Below, piece by piece: positions 16,153 through 26,635 of a DNA stretch of 64,000 nt. The DNA is from Pseudomonadales bacterium. GTDB lineage: Bacteria > Pseudomonadota > Gammaproteobacteria > Pseudomonadales > Azotimanducaceae. The stretch lies in assembly GCA_022827245.1 (NCBI GenBank), contig JAJDTI010000001.1, positions 35,311 through 99,310 on the forward strand, in the 5' to 3' direction. The position numbers and the translations under genes were made by a program. Position 1 is the first letter of the stretch. Each line of letters opens with the position of its first letter. A model generated the notes under the pieces. That model was not told the DNA's origin, ran no database searches, and was given only the letters and a program-made list of their open reading frames with translations.

Positions 16153-18762
16153 CTACCACTCCAGGCCGACCTTCACGTAGGCAAACCGCCCGTTGAATCC
16201 GCCCGGCGCGTACTGGCTGAAGCGGTTGCCGAGGCCGGTGCGGGCGTTGGGATTCTCCTCCGGCGTCTCGTCGAACAGGTTCTCCGCACCGAACGTCACG
16301 GTCAGGGAGTCCGTCGCGACGTAGTGGACCAGGACATCCACCATGCCGTAGCCGTCGAAGTCGAGACCTTCCTCCGAGTCGTACCACCCTCCGTAGCGGT
16401 TCAGGCGCGCCGTGACGTCGAACCGGCCGAGCGAGTGGCTGGCCGACAGGAGCAGGCGCCGCTTCGGCAGACCGGCCTCGTAGTCGCGGATCTCGCGCGC
16501 GTCGTCGAGCGGGCCGCCCGGGGTGTAGCGGTCTACCTCGGTGTCCGTAAGGTTGTACGCCCCGGTGAAGACGGTGAAGCCCGCCGCCGTTTGCAGGCGG
16601 TAGCTGCCGGTCGCCTCGCACCCCGTGGTGACGGTGGTGAAGTCGTTGGTGAAATAGTTGATGTAGTTCCAGCTTCGCGCCGACGTGAGGCCCGCGCGTT
16701 CGAGCATGGCGAGCAGGTCGCCCCGCACGCGGTCGCGGCCGAGGTCGGGCCGGTTCAGCTCGATGTCGCGAGACAGCGCGAGCCGGTCGCGGACCCGGAT
16801 ACGGTAGCAGTCCAGGGACGCCGTGAGCGATGCGCCGACGTGGACCAGTCCCAGCGAGAGGTGGGTGGACCGCTCCGGCTTCAGCGGCGCGCCGCCCAGG
16901 ACCACGCCGACCGGGCTCGTCGGGGCGATCGTCGAGACGATGGACAGCGCGCGCTCGGCGCCCTCCCCGCCGATCTTCGACGTGGCATTGATGGCGTTCG
17001 ACTGGCCGGGCGTGGGTGCGCGAAAGCCCGTGCTCACGGTACCCCGCAGCGCCAGCCGGTCGTTCAGGGCGAAGCGCGAGGCCAGCTTGCCGTTCGTGGT
17101 GCCGCCGAAGTCCTCGTAGTCCTCCCACCGTACGGCCAGGCCCACGGTCCAATGGGGCCGCGGGTCGGCCTCAATGTCGGCGTACAGCGCCCGGTTGGCG
17201 CGCGACCACCGCCCGGCCGTGTCCGGGCTGAATCCGGGGAAGCCATTGGTGGCCGCGGTGAACCCCTGGGACTGGAGATCGACCGCGGCCCCCATCCAGT
17301 CGAAGCGGCGTTCCCACGACGCCGGCTCGCCGCCGCGGATCTCGAACTCCTCCTCGCGCCACTCGGCGCCGAACGCAAGGTTCGCAGCGTCCGCCAGGAC
17401 ACCCCAGTCGAGCGGATAGGCCAGGTCCACGTTGACGGTCGTTTCGCGTTGGACGTAGTCGCCCGGGTCGAAGCGGTAGTCCGCGGGATTGGCGGGTCCG
17501 AGCGCGGCGTTGACGGTGTTGTAGATGAAGAAGTCCACGTCGCTGACGCCGGTCCCGACACTCAGGTCCCACGTGAGCCCGCCGTCCCGCCCGCCCCGCA
17601 GGCCCGCGAAGGCCGAGTAGTCGGTCGTGTGGCCCCCGAAACGCGGCGTGAACCCGCCGGGAAACAGCGCGTTCATCACGAAGCAGCTGGGATGCGCTTC
17701 GCGGAATGCGTCCGACTGAAACACGCCGTTCGCGTAGTAGGCGCCCTCGGGTGCGAGGTCGGCCGGGCACGCGCCGGAGTTATCGCCCGTCAGGTCGCCC
17801 ACCAGGCGGTGTGCGCCTTGGGTATAGACGCCCTCGCGGTCGTTGGGATTGCGGTAGTAGAAGCCGCCGTCCGTTTCCTTGGTTGCGTAACTCGCGAACG
17901 CGTAGGCCTCCACGCGCTCCGTCGGCCAGAAGCCCAGATTCAGGAAGGTCTTCAGATTGTCCCTGACCTCGGGGCTCCCCCAGAGCTGCGCCGGATCGGG
18001 CACGGCCGCGTTGCCGGCGGCCGCGAGCGCCGCTGCGTCGGCGCGCTGCACGCTGCGCACCGTGTCCCCGGACTCGCCGTACTCCACGGTGAGGTTCGCG
18101 AAGCCGGCGGCGCCGAGGGCGATGCCGCGATTGACGGCGACGGTGACCGCTTCGCCATCCCCCGCCGCGGTGCGGCCGTAGCGCACCTCGGCGGCGCCGC
18201 CGGCGGCGGCGTCCTTGAGCACGAAGTTCATCACGCCGGCAACGGCGTCGGACCCGTACTGCGCCGCCGCGCCATCGCGGAGCACCTCGACGCGTTCCAG
18301 CGCCATGGACGGAATCACGGACAGGTCCGGCCCCTGCGCCCCTTCCGAGGCCTTCGGCACGAGCCAGGCGATGACCGCGCCGCGGTGGCGCCGCTTGCCG
18401 TTCACCATCACGAGGGTGTGGTCGGCGGCGAGATTGCGGATGTTGGGCGGGCGAACGATGGTCGCGCCATCGGCGATCGGCTGCATGTTCACGTTGAACG
18501 ACGGCACGCTGTCGCGCAGCAGATCGAGCACGTCCGTGCCGCCGCGTTCCCGCAACGTGGCGCCGTCGACCACGTGCACGGGAGACTTCGACTCCGCCGC
18601 GCTCTGCCCCGCGCGCCGGCTGCCCACCACGACGACCAGCTCCTCGATGCCGTGCGTGGCCGGTTGCTCGTCCGCGGCCATCCCGGGCGGTGCCGACGCC
18701 AGGCAGAAGGCCGCCACCGCGCAGCGGGGCATCCAGGGTTGTCGGCATCTGGTCAAGGGCAT
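16153..18762 (-). CDS. TonB-dependent receptor
   Basis: Signal peptide; ELVVVVGSRRAGQSAAESKSPVHVVDG plug, DLLRDSVPSFNVN, YGSDAVAGVMNFVLK, C-terminal GLEW. Confidence 0.93.
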   Translation of the reverse strand: MPLTRCRQPWMPRCAVAAFCLASAPPGMAADEQPATHGIEELVVVVGSRRAGQSAAESKSPVHVVDGATLRERGGTDVLDLLRDSVPSFNVNMQPIADGATIVRPPNIRNLAADHTLVMVNGKRRHRGAVIAWLVPKASEGAQGPDLSVIPSMALERVEVLRDGAAAQYGSDAVAGVMNFVLKDAAAGGAAEVRYGRTAAGDGEAVTVAVNRGIALGAAGFANLTVEYGESGDTVRSVQRADAAALAAAGNAAVPDPAQLWGSPEVRDNLKTFLNLGFWPTERVEAYAFASYATKETDGGFYYRNPNDREGVYTQGAHRLVGDLTGDNSGACPADLAPEGAYYANGVFQSDAFREAHPSCFVMNALFPGGFTPRFGGHTTDYSAFAGLRGGRDGGLTWDLSVGTGVSDVDFFIYNTVNAALGPANPADYRFDPGDYVQRETTVNVDLAYPLDWGVLADAANLAFGAEWREEEFEIRGGEPASWERRFDWMGAAVDLQSQGFTAATNGFPGFSPDTAGRWSRANRALYADIEADPRPHWTVGLAVRWEDYEDFGGTTNGKLASRFALNDRLALRGTVSTGFRAPTPGQSNAINATSKIGGEGAERALSIVSTIAPTSPVGVVLGGAPLKPERSTHLSLGLVHVGASLTASLDCYRIRVRDRLALSRDIELNRPDLGRDRVRGDLLAMLERAGLTSARSWNYINYFTNDFTTVTTGCEATGSYRLQTAAGFTVFTGAYNLTDTEVDRYTPGGPLDDAREIRDYEAGLPKRRLLLSASHSLGRFDVTARLNRYGGWYDSEEGLDFDGYGMVDVLVHYVATDSLTVTFGAENLFDETPEENPNARTGLGNRFSQYAPGGFNGRFAYVKVGLEW

Positions 18763-18867
18763 CCACAAGGACCGTACGTCACCACCCCTCCGTCGGGGCA
18801 ATCGACCTGCGCAAACGCCTGATCCGCGCTACGTATCTTCTCATGCGCGATTGCATGATGTACGTCG

Positions 18868-18885
18868 TGAGACATCTATGTATCA
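18868..18885. promoter_or_regulatory. Putative TetR-type operator
   Basis: TGAGACAT-CT-ATGTATCA; arms match 7/8 and resemble the palindrome at 20963-20984. Confidence 0.55.
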
Positions 18886-18931
18886 TGGCGGGGAATGAAA
18901 TCGAAGCGAGGAGGTTGCCGAAGGGCAACGT

Positions 18932-20020
18932 GTGAAGACCGCTGACGCCGGACAATCGACCTTCGACCCGGCCCGGGCGCTGCCCGCGGCCGCGTACAGG
19001 GATCCAGGATGGCTCGCGGCCGAGAAGGACCGCATCTGGCACCGCGACTGGGTCTTCGCGACCACCGAGGACGCGCTCGCGGAACCGGGCGACCAGGTTC
19101 CCGTGACGATCGGCGATCAGCCTGTTCTGCTCCTGCGCAACCAGGCGGGCGAACTGGTGGCCCTGTCGAACCTGTGCGCCCACCGGGGGACGCTGCTGGT
19201 CGAGCAGCCAGCCAACGCCAGGCGCATTCAGTGCCCCTACCATGCCTGGACCTACGACGACGCCGGTCGACTGGTCGGCGCGCCTTTCGCGCCGAGCGGC
19301 GTCATCGACAGATCGGCCCACCGTCTCCCCACGTATCGTGTCGAGTCCTGGCACGGGCTCGTGTTCGTCAGCCTCGACGACGGCGTGGAGTCGCTCGCCC
19401 GGCGCTTCGCCTTGATCGAACGGCATGTGTCCGCCGCCGGAATCGATGCCCTGGATCACCGGGCAGACATGCAATCGGCGGAAACGTGGGCCTGCAACTG
19501 GAAGGTCGCGATCATCAATGCCATGGAGAGCTATCACCTCTTCAAGGTCCATCCCGAGACCCTCGAACCCTTCACGCCCACCAGGGATGCTTACTACGTC
19601 GCGGGTTCCGCCCGGGCGACCGCCACCGGCGGCGCGTTCAAGGGCCAGGACGACTATCTGCTGCTCAGCCTGCCACCCGGGTTCGTCGGGGTGCTCACCC
19701 GAGGGAGCTTCGTCTGGCAGGCCGTGCACCCGGTAGACAGCGACCGTTGTGCTGTCCGCACCGGGGGAGCCTACGCATCCCACCGACCCGCCAGCCCTTT
19801 CGGACGGATCGGCAAGTGGCTTGGTCGGGCGGCCGCAGCCGCGTACCCGCAACCCGACTTCCTGCGGGAGGACAAGGCCATCTGCGAGCGCGTACAGCGC
19901 GGCGTCACCGGCGATTTCCTTCCGGGCACCCTGGTACCCATCGAGCGGGTCGTGCGCGATTTCGGGGACTATCTCAACTGGCGGCTCAACGACGTCGAGC
20001 CGCCCCTGGCTCGCGACTGA
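18932..20020 (+). CDS. Rieske 2Fe-2S aromatic ring-hydroxylating oxygenase alpha subunit
   Basis: CAHRGTLLVEQPANARRIQCPYHAWTYDDAGRL (CxH-17-CxxH); NAMESYHLFKVHPETL metal-binding site. Confidence 0.93.
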   Translation: MKTADAGQSTFDPARALPAAAYRDPGWLAAEKDRIWHRDWVFATTEDALAEPGDQVPVTIGDQPVLLLRNQAGELVALSNLCAHRGTLLVEQPANARRIQCPYHAWTYDDAGRLVGAPFAPSGVIDRSAHRLPTYRVESWHGLVFVSLDDGVESLARRFALIERHVSAAGIDALDHRADMQSAETWACNWKVAIINAMESYHLFKVHPETLEPFTPTRDAYYVAGSARATATGGAFKGQDDYLLLSLPPGFVGVLTRGSFVWQAVHPVDSDRCAVRTGGAYASHRPASPFGRIGKWLGRAAAAAYPQPDFLREDKAICERVQRGVTGDFLPGTLVPIERVVRDFGDYLNWRLNDVEPPLARD

Positions 20021-20030
20021 TCCGAACTCC

Positions 20031-20291
20031 ATGGAACCAGTCGGAACGCCGTCCCAAAGCCGGTTCCGGCCGTGGCTCACCTGGGCCGCGCTGGCGGCGA
20101 TCTGGTGCGCCGCGGTCCTGGATCAGCTTTGGGTGTTCTCGCTTCTCCTGGTGGCGTGGGCCCTCTACGACATCCGCACGGGGGAGAGCCTCTTCATACA
20201 GCGCATCACCCGACGACAGCAGCCGGTGACGTACTGGATCATCGTGGCGACCTGGCTCTCGTTCGGTCTACTCGGGATCCTGTATCGGTGA
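20031..20291 (+). CDS. small membrane protein of unknown function
   Basis: 86 aa, three hydrophobic segments, directly downstream of the Rieske gene. Confidence 0.65.
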   Translation: MEPVGTPSQSRFRPWLTWAALAAIWCAAVLDQLWVFSLLLVAWALYDIRTGESLFIQRITRRQQPVTYWIIVATWLSFGLLGILYR

Positions 20292-20330
20292 AGGCCGCCA
20301 ACGGCGGCTCGAGGTGCCCATGCAACAACC

Positions 20331-20888
20331 CTATCGCAGCCCAACAGTCAGGGTGCGCACGGCCAGTTCGGTCGCTTCGTCGGCGCTGAGGTAGCCTTCC
20401 GCAACGGCGTTCCACGCCGTCCAGACGAGTTGATCGATCTGCGCGACGACCCAGGCCGAGGGGACGTCCCTGCCGACATCTCCCTGTTCCTTCAGGTCCT
20501 CGACCAACGCCACGGCCCACTCCAGTTGCGTCCCGTAGCCCTCGTCAACCCTCCGGTCGTCCGTGTAGTTGGTACCGAGGAAACTGTATCGGTCGCCGAG
20601 CGGAATGACCGCCCGGAACATGTTCCGCAGCCGGTCGACGGCGCGTTGACCCGCCGTGGCCTGCGCCCGGACGGCCGCGTTCATGTCCTCGATGCAGCGG
20701 ATCCCGATGGCGCTGACGAGGTCGTCCCGGGTACGGAAATGACGGTGCAGCGTTGCCCGGCCGACGCCGGCCTGGACGGCGATCTCGCTCATCGTCGCAC
20801 CGGCGTTGGCGTTCAGAACGCGAATCGCGGCTTCGACGATCGCCTCCAGGGTCGCCGGACGGATGACGTGTCTTCGAGGTGCGCTCAT
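20331..20888 (-). CDS. TetR/AcrR family transcriptional regulator
   Basis: [43 protein letters not shown]. Confidence 0.93.
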   Translation of the reverse strand: MSAPRRHVIRPATLEAIVEAAIRVLNANAGATMSEIAVQAGVGRATLHRHFRTRDDLVSAIGIRCIEDMNAAVRAQATAGQRAVDRLRNMFRAVIPLGDRYSFLGTNYTDDRRVDEGYGTQLEWAVALVEDLKEQGDVGRDVPSAWVVAQIDQLVWTAWNAVAEGYLSADEATELAVRTLTVGLR

Positions 20889-20962
20889 CCCTCAGTCCCT
20901 ACCGATTCAGGATCGCCCCGCATTACGGGTTGGGACCACGTGTGTTGACCCACATACCCCGG

Positions 20963-20984
20963 TTTGAGACATTGATGTCTCAAA
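20963..20984. promoter_or_regulatory. Perfect 22-bp palindrome, putative TetR operator
   Basis: TTTGAGACAT-TG-ATGTCTCAAA between divergent TetR and cytochrome genes. Confidence 0.65.
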
Positions 20985-21004
20985 TTGCCAGCAAGCAGGC
21001 ACCC

Positions 21005-21763
21005 ATGACCGTCAGAACCCGGGCTCAGGGAGTGGTGCCGCCACCGCTTGAACGCCGCATCCCGCTGTCCGCGGGCCTGACCAAAGCCCGCCTTCCCGGG
21101 CTTGCACTGGCGTGCGCATTCTACCTCTCGACGGCGCACGCGGCCGACTTCATCGCTTTCGAGTCGGGCCCGGTGCGCCCCATGGCGCTGTCGCCCGACG
21201 GGCGCATGCTCTACGCCGTCAACACGCCCGACAACCGGCTCGAGATCTTCACGGTGAGCGATGCCGGCACGCTCGCGCATGCAGCAGCGGTCCCCGTGGG
21301 CCTGGAACCGGTTGCCGTCACAGTCCGCAATCCTGCCGAAGCCTGGGTCGTCAACCATCTCTCGGACTCGGTCAGCATCGTCGACACGCAAGCGCTGACG
21401 GGGACCACGCCGGGGGAACCCGGCGTGCCGTTCGTGGCGCGCACGCTCCTCGTCGGCGATGAACCGCGCGACATCGTCTTTGCCCAGGGCCGGGCGTTCA
21501 TCACGACCGCGCACCGTGGCCAGCAGCGTACCCACCCGTCCATTGCCGACGTTCCCGGCGCCGGAGACCACCAACTGCACACGCCGGGGATCGGCCGGGC
21601 GGACGTCTGGGTGTTCGACGCCGAACAACCCGGCCCGGGCGTGGGCGGTACGCCGCTCAGGATCGTCGAACTGTTCGGCGACACGCCACGCGCGCTCGCC
21701 GTGAGCCCGATGGCAACACCGTCTATGCAGCAGTGTTCCATTCGGGAAACCAGACCAGCGTGA
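21005..21763 (+). pseudogene. N-terminal fragment of frameshifted YVTN beta-propeller/cytochrome c protein
   Basis: Signal peptide then [31 protein letters not shown]; homology continues in another frame after about 21706 (alternative ATG at 20975 lies within the palindrome). Confidence 0.7.
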
Positions 21764-24700
21764 TTCACGAAGCCGTGATGTGCCGGGGATTCGAGGATAC
21801 GCCCCGGGGCTACTTCGTCGGCGCCACCTGGGCGCCCCGGCGGGGCGATCAACGCTGCATCGCCGGCCAGGTCCCCGCCCGGCATGCAACCGCGTCTCCC
21901 AACGGACCGGCAGACAAGACCCTGCCCATGGGGCGCCCGTTGCCGAGCACCGGGGCCGACGGCGAGCCCGCTCCGTTCACCGCCATGATCGTCAAATGGC
22001 ATGAAGAGTCCGGCGAGTGGCGGGACTCACGAGGCCTGAACTACTCGAACGGGATCCGTTTCTATCTCCCGGACAGGGACGTGTTCGCGCTCGACGCCGC
22101 CACGCTGGAGGAGGCAGCCAGTTTTCGCCACGTCGGCACGACCCTGTTCAACATGGCGGTCAACCCCGTGACCGGCAGGATCTACGTAGCCAATACCGAC
22201 GCGCAGAACCACATCCGCTTCGAAGGTCCGGGCGTTCGCGGCGGATCCACCGTTCAGGGCAACATCGCGCACACGCAGATCACCGTCATCGATCCCGCCA
22301 CCGGCTCGGTCGACCGGAGGCACCTGAACCGCCATATCGACTATACGGTGCTGAAGGCGTCCGCCGACGTGCGCCGGCACAGCCTGTCCACGCCGCTCGA
22401 ACTGCAGGTGAGCGCCGATGGCGCCACACTCTACGTCGCCGCCCTGGGCTCCGACCGGATCGGCGTGTTCGCCACCGCCGACCTGGAGAACGATGCGCTG
22501 TGGGACGGCACCGGCGAGGAGTTCGATCCGACGGTTGCCAGCGCCGGCTATCTGACGGTGACCGGCGGGCCCGCCGGCCTGCTGCTCGATGAGTCGCGTA
22601 ACGGTGAGAACGGGTTGCTGTACGTTTACACGCACATCGACCGCGGCATTAGCGTGATCGATCCGTCAACCGGCGCCCTCTTGCAGACGGTTCAGCTCCA
22701 CAACCCGGAACCCCCTTCCGTGCTTGCCGGCCGGCGGATGCTGTACGACGCGGACGGAACCTCGTCGAACGGCGAGTCGTCCTGTGCGAGCTGTCATGTC
22801 TTTGGCGACACCGATCATCTGAGCTGGAACCTGGGCAACCCCGATGCGGCAAACTCGGTCAACCCACAACCCTTTCCCACGTTTTCCGATTTTTTCCTGA
22901 ACTGCGATTTCTTCGGCCACTACCCGGGGTGCGAATTCGTGCCCTGGGTCAACGGCAACGGCGACCAGCTCGCGTTTGCCTCGATGAAGGGTCCGATGGC
23001 CACGCAGACCATGCGCGGCATGTCCACCCACGGCCACATGCACTGGCGGGGCGACCGGGCCACAGGCTACTTCGGGACGGACGATGCGCAAACGCTCGAT
23101 GAGAAGCTCTCCTTCAAGAACTTCATCGTCGGCTTCGAGAGCCTGCTCGGCCTGGACGTGGAGCTCACGGACGCCGGCCGTCCCGACAAGCCGCCGGAGG
23201 TCGTTCGACTCGAGGACGACGTCGACGCGTTTGCCGACTTCATGCTGGCCGTGCAACTGCCGCCCAATCCCATCAAGCCGCTGGACAACCGCCACAGCCC
23301 GTCGGCGCGGCTCGGGGACGCGTTCTTCAGCGGGCCGCGACGCTCCGACGGCACCGGCCCGGGATTCGATCTCCCCGACAACCGCAATGGCGCGGAACCT
23401 GACGGCCGCAACTGCGAAGGCTGCCACACCCACGAACCCGCCAAGGGCTTATTCGGCACCGACGGCAGCGCAGGGCACGGCGGTGAAGTGCTGATCCTGA
23501 AGGTCCCGCACCTGCGCAACCTCTACCAGAAGGTAGGCATGTTCGGGCTGCCGAACCGCGAGTACTTCCTCCCCTCCACCACCGAGGCCCACCAGGGGGA
23601 CCAGATCCGCGGTTTCGGGTTCCTGCACGACGGCGCCACCGACAAGCTGTTCAACTTCCTGCAGGGCGCCGTATTCGACGACGGCGCCACGACCTGCGCC
23701 GACCTCGGGGTACCGGACAGCGCCAGTTACGGGGGGTCGTTGGGCAGCTGGTTCGGCTGCGATTTCAGTGACGGAATGGACGTCGGCATCCCCGGGGACA
23801 CGGTGCGGCAAGGCCTGGTCGACTACCTCATGGAGTTCGACACCGACCTCGCGCCGATCGTCGGGCAACAGGTCACGCTGGACGCGACCAACGCCGCATC
23901 CGCCAACCCGCGCATCGACCTGCTGCTCCGGCGCGCTCCGACGCCTTTCGAGTCGTTCATTCTCGGTGGCGCCGTCACCGAATGCGACCTGGTCGTCAAA
24001 GGCGTTGTCGACGGCCAGGCGCGGGGCTGGGTACGGCGCTCCGACGGCAACTTCAAGGACGACCTGGGGTTGACGTGGACGGAAGCCGACGTGCGTGCGC
24101 TCGCCGCGCAGGAAGGTCCCCTGACCTATACCTGCGCGCCGCCGGGTTCAGGGGTGCGCATGGGGATCGACCGGGACGGCGACGACGTGCCGGATGGCGT
24201 CGACAGCCGCCCCTCCCACGCCAACGTCGATCAGAACGACGCGAGATCACTCATGCCTTCGGTGTCCCGAAGCCCTGACTGGCGCTCAGTGCCTCCGCGA
24301 GTCGCTCTCTCCCGCTCCGGACGCTCCGCCGTCCTCGAAGTGGGCGCGTACCTCCTCCATGACGCACCGCTTCAACTCGGCGGGGTCCGCGCCGCCCTCG
24401 GCGTAGCGCTCCGCCAGGAGTTCGAGGTCCCGCTCACCGAAGGACAGGCTGATGCGTGGGCGCTGGATCTTCGCGTAGGGGAGACCGACCAGCTTGCGGA
24501 CGTAGTCGGAGTAGCTGAGGTTCTCGGCCGCCGCGGCAAGCCGGATCCTGCGCATCAGCGACTGCTGGAACTCGAAGTGGACCTGCACCTTCCGGAGCGC
24601 CTGCCGCTCCGCCTGGAAGCGCTCGGCGGACGGCGCCTGCGACCCGCGCCGCCTGGGCCGTCCCCTCCTCATCGCCCCTGGCTGTCCCCCGGCCACATCG

Positions 24701-24843
24701 ACTCGATGACGTCCGGCGGGACGTTGACGTCGAGGGAAACGTCGGTGTCGCCGTCCGCCCATACCTCGACGGTCAGCCCGAAGCGGCCGGTCGGGTCCTC
24801 GCACTCGTGGGAGCGGAGCTCCTCGGCGTCGTCGTCCCGGTAG
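21733..24843 (+). pseudogene. C-terminal fragment of frameshifted YVTN beta-propeller/multi-haem cytochrome c protein
   Basis: [11 protein letters not shown]...; CxxCH motifs SSCASCHVF and NCEGCHTHE; DRDGDDVPDGVDSRP near C-terminus; open frame overruns antisense into two minus-strand genes, so the true end is probably near 24278. Confidence 0.7.
24286..24672 (-). CDS. conserved hypothetical protein in PspA/YjfI/YjfK-type operon
   Basis: 128 aa; SLMRRIRLAAAAENLSYSDYVRKLVGLPYAKIQRPRISLSFGERDLELLAERYAEGG; ATGA overlap with upstream gene. Confidence 0.65.
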   Translation of the reverse strand: MRRGRPRRRGSQAPSAERFQAERQALRKVQVHFEFQQSLMRRIRLAAAAENLSYSDYVRKLVGLPYAKIQRPRISLSFGERDLELLAERYAEGGADPAELKRCVMEEVRAHFEDGGASGAGESDSRRH

Positions 24844-25316
24844 CGGGAGAGATCCTCGCCGCGGCAGTCCCGGTCGTGGAAGTAGCCCTCGGTCCACTTC
24901 TTGACCTGGGAGTACCGCTCGGCGAGCCAGCCCTCGTATTCGGGCAGGGCGGACACCACTTCGAGGTCCACGAATCCGTCTTCCCACAGCCCCGCGAACG
25001 CCGCCTCGTCAAAGAGTTTCAGCACGTCGCGCCGGGGTACATCCCGGGACAGCGTCAGCTCCGAGACGTCGCGCGCCGCGTACGCGAGGTAGATCCGGCC
25101 GCCTTCCACGCCGTCGAGGGTGAGCTCCGGATGCAGCCCGTCCTCGAACTCGTAGGCGGCTATCTTCGACACCTCGAAGGTGTGTCCCTGCACGCTCGGC
25201 GGCAGGGCGAGGCGATGCTTGAACGTCAGCAGGTCTCCGGCGCCGAGGTCGCCCGCGCCTTCGAGGCGGCGCGCCTCGGGACCGGAACCGCTGCGCCGGA
25301 AGAGCTTGCGGAGCAC
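24669..25316 (-). CDS. DUF2491 (YjfK-like) family protein
   Basis: LLTFKHRLALPPSVQGHTFEVSKIAAYEFEDG...; position between PspA-like gene and small ORF; GTG start. Confidence 0.65.
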   Translation of the reverse strand: MLRKLFRRSGSGPEARRLEGAGDLGAGDLLTFKHRLALPPSVQGHTFEVSKIAAYEFEDGLHPELTLDGVEGGRIYLAYAARDVSELTLSRDVPRRDVLKLFDEAAFAGLWEDGFVDLEVVSALPEYEGWLAERYSQVKKWTEGYFHDRDCRGEDLSRYRDDDAEELRSHECEDPTGRFGLTVEVWADGDTDVSLDVNVPPDVIESMWPGDSQGR

Positions 25317-25318
25317 TG

Positions 25319-26014
25319 TCAACCGGCCTGACGGGCCTTCAGCCGCGCGAGCACGTCGTTCGCGCCGCCGCTGCCGGACGCGCCGATGCCCTTCGCGCGC
25401 AGCTTCGCGTCGATGTCGTCCCCGGCCTCCTCGCCTTCGAGCCACTCGCCGGCCTGCATGCGGTCCTGCCAGTTTTCCTGCTTGGCCTTGACCCGCTCGA
25501 GCGCCGCCGAGACCCGGTGCGAGCTCGAACCGGTGGCCGCGAAATTCCGCGACACGGACTCGGTCGCGCGCTGCAGTTCCTGCACCGTGCGCACCTTGTC
25601 GAGTTCCCGCTTGTTCTTCTGGATGGTCCGCTCGCGGGCCTTGATCATCGCGTGGATCTTGTTGATCTCGGCATCGAGCGCGGCCTGCTCGGAACCCTTG
25701 TCGTTCCGGTCGCTCTCGAGCTCCGCGATGCGCTCCGCCACCTCGGTGGCCAGGGCTTCCTCGCCGGCGTTCAGCGCGGCGACCGCCTTCTGCTCGTAGT
25801 CCGCGACGTCGGCATCGAGCGTCGCCATCTCCCGCTTCAGCTTGATCTCCGAGCTCTTCATGCGCGTCAGGCTCTGCTTCGCGCTGCCGATGGCCGCCTC
25901 CGCGTCCCGGATCTCCTGTTCGAGGATGCGGATCGCGTTCGCGTCCACGATGGCCTCGCCCACCTCGCTCGCGCCGCCCCGCAACGCCGTCAGCATGTCT
26001 CTCAATACACCCAT
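25319..26014 (-). CDS. PspA/IM30 family protein
   Basis: Coiled coil: MGVLRDMLTALRGGASEVGEAIVDANAIRILEQEIRDAEAAIGSAKQSLTRMKSSEIKLKREM. Confidence 0.9.
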   Translation of the reverse strand: MGVLRDMLTALRGGASEVGEAIVDANAIRILEQEIRDAEAAIGSAKQSLTRMKSSEIKLKREMATLDADVADYEQKAVAALNAGEEALATEVAERIAELESDRNDKGSEQAALDAEINKIHAMIKARERTIQKNKRELDKVRTVQELQRATESVSRNFAATGSSSHRVSAALERVKAKQENWQDRMQAGEWLEGEEAGDDIDAKLRAKGIGASGSGGANDVLARLKARQAG

Positions 26015-26049
26015 GATTACCTCCGTTTGTGCTTTCCCGGTGCGGCCGC

Positions 26050-26451
26050 TCAGGCCAGCAGGTGCTCGACCGCTTCGAGCACGTCGATGGTGTTCTCCGC
26101 CTGCACTTCGAGTTCGTGCGCGACGACCTCGAAACGGGTCGACAGCGCCATCGACCCGAACAGGATGTAGGTGTCCCCCTGCAGGCCGATCGAGGACAGC
26201 GGCACGGCCGGACTCAACTGCAGGAAGGTGCGGTTCAGTTCGTCGAGCCTGTCGGGCTGCACCTCGGCCACCGAGAACAGGGGGGTGACCGACAGGAGCT
26301 GGGTCTCCGTGGTGGTGAGGTGGATGGGGAACTCGTCGTTGTTGGAGCAGACGACTTCCAGGATGCCGCGCTCGGTCACGAGCGCATCGAACGTCGTGCC
26401 TTCCTCCCCAGAGTATTCGTTGAGGCGAAAGGCCAGGTCGTCCAGGATCAT
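26050..26451 (-). CDS. DUF2170 (YjfI-like) family protein
   Basis: 133 aa upstream of PspA-like gene; FDALVTERGILEVVCSNNDEFPIHLTTTETQLLSVTPLF. Confidence 0.7.
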   Translation of the reverse strand: MILDDLAFRLNEYSGEEGTTFDALVTERGILEVVCSNNDEFPIHLTTTETQLLSVTPLFSVAEVQPDRLDELNRTFLQLSPAVPLSSIGLQGDTYILFGSMALSTRFEVVAHELEVQAENTIDVLEAVEHLLA

Positions 26452-26536
26452 TCGGGCACTCCCTTTTCGCTATCGGTTCGCTGTTCGCCGCTTGTTGGCG
26501 GATCGGTCGTCCGGAGCCCGGACGGTCGTGCGAGGG

Positions 26537-26565
26537 ACGTTATGACATATTATGTCGTGCGTCAA
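26537..26565 (-). promoter_or_regulatory. Putative promoter with operator palindrome in spacer
   Basis: On minus strand TTGACG-17 nt-TAACGT with GACATA-A-TATGTC (26544-26556) in the spacer. Confidence 0.45.
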
Positions 26566-26607
26566 CCCCAAGCGTCCTGACGCGGCGAGCGTACCCACAT
26601 GAACCAA

Positions 26608-26635
26608 GCCGGGACGCCACAAGGGCGTCCCCTAC
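26608..26635 (-). repeat. Dispersed palindromic repeat overlapping a stop codon (copy 2)
   Basis: Minus strand: CGTAGGGGACGCCCTTGTGGCGTCCCGGC; TAG is the stop of the adjacent CDS. Confidence 0.5.

Noticed and set aside
16324-18822. 832-aa + strand ORF
   Set aside because: Antisense shadow of the TonB-dependent receptor.
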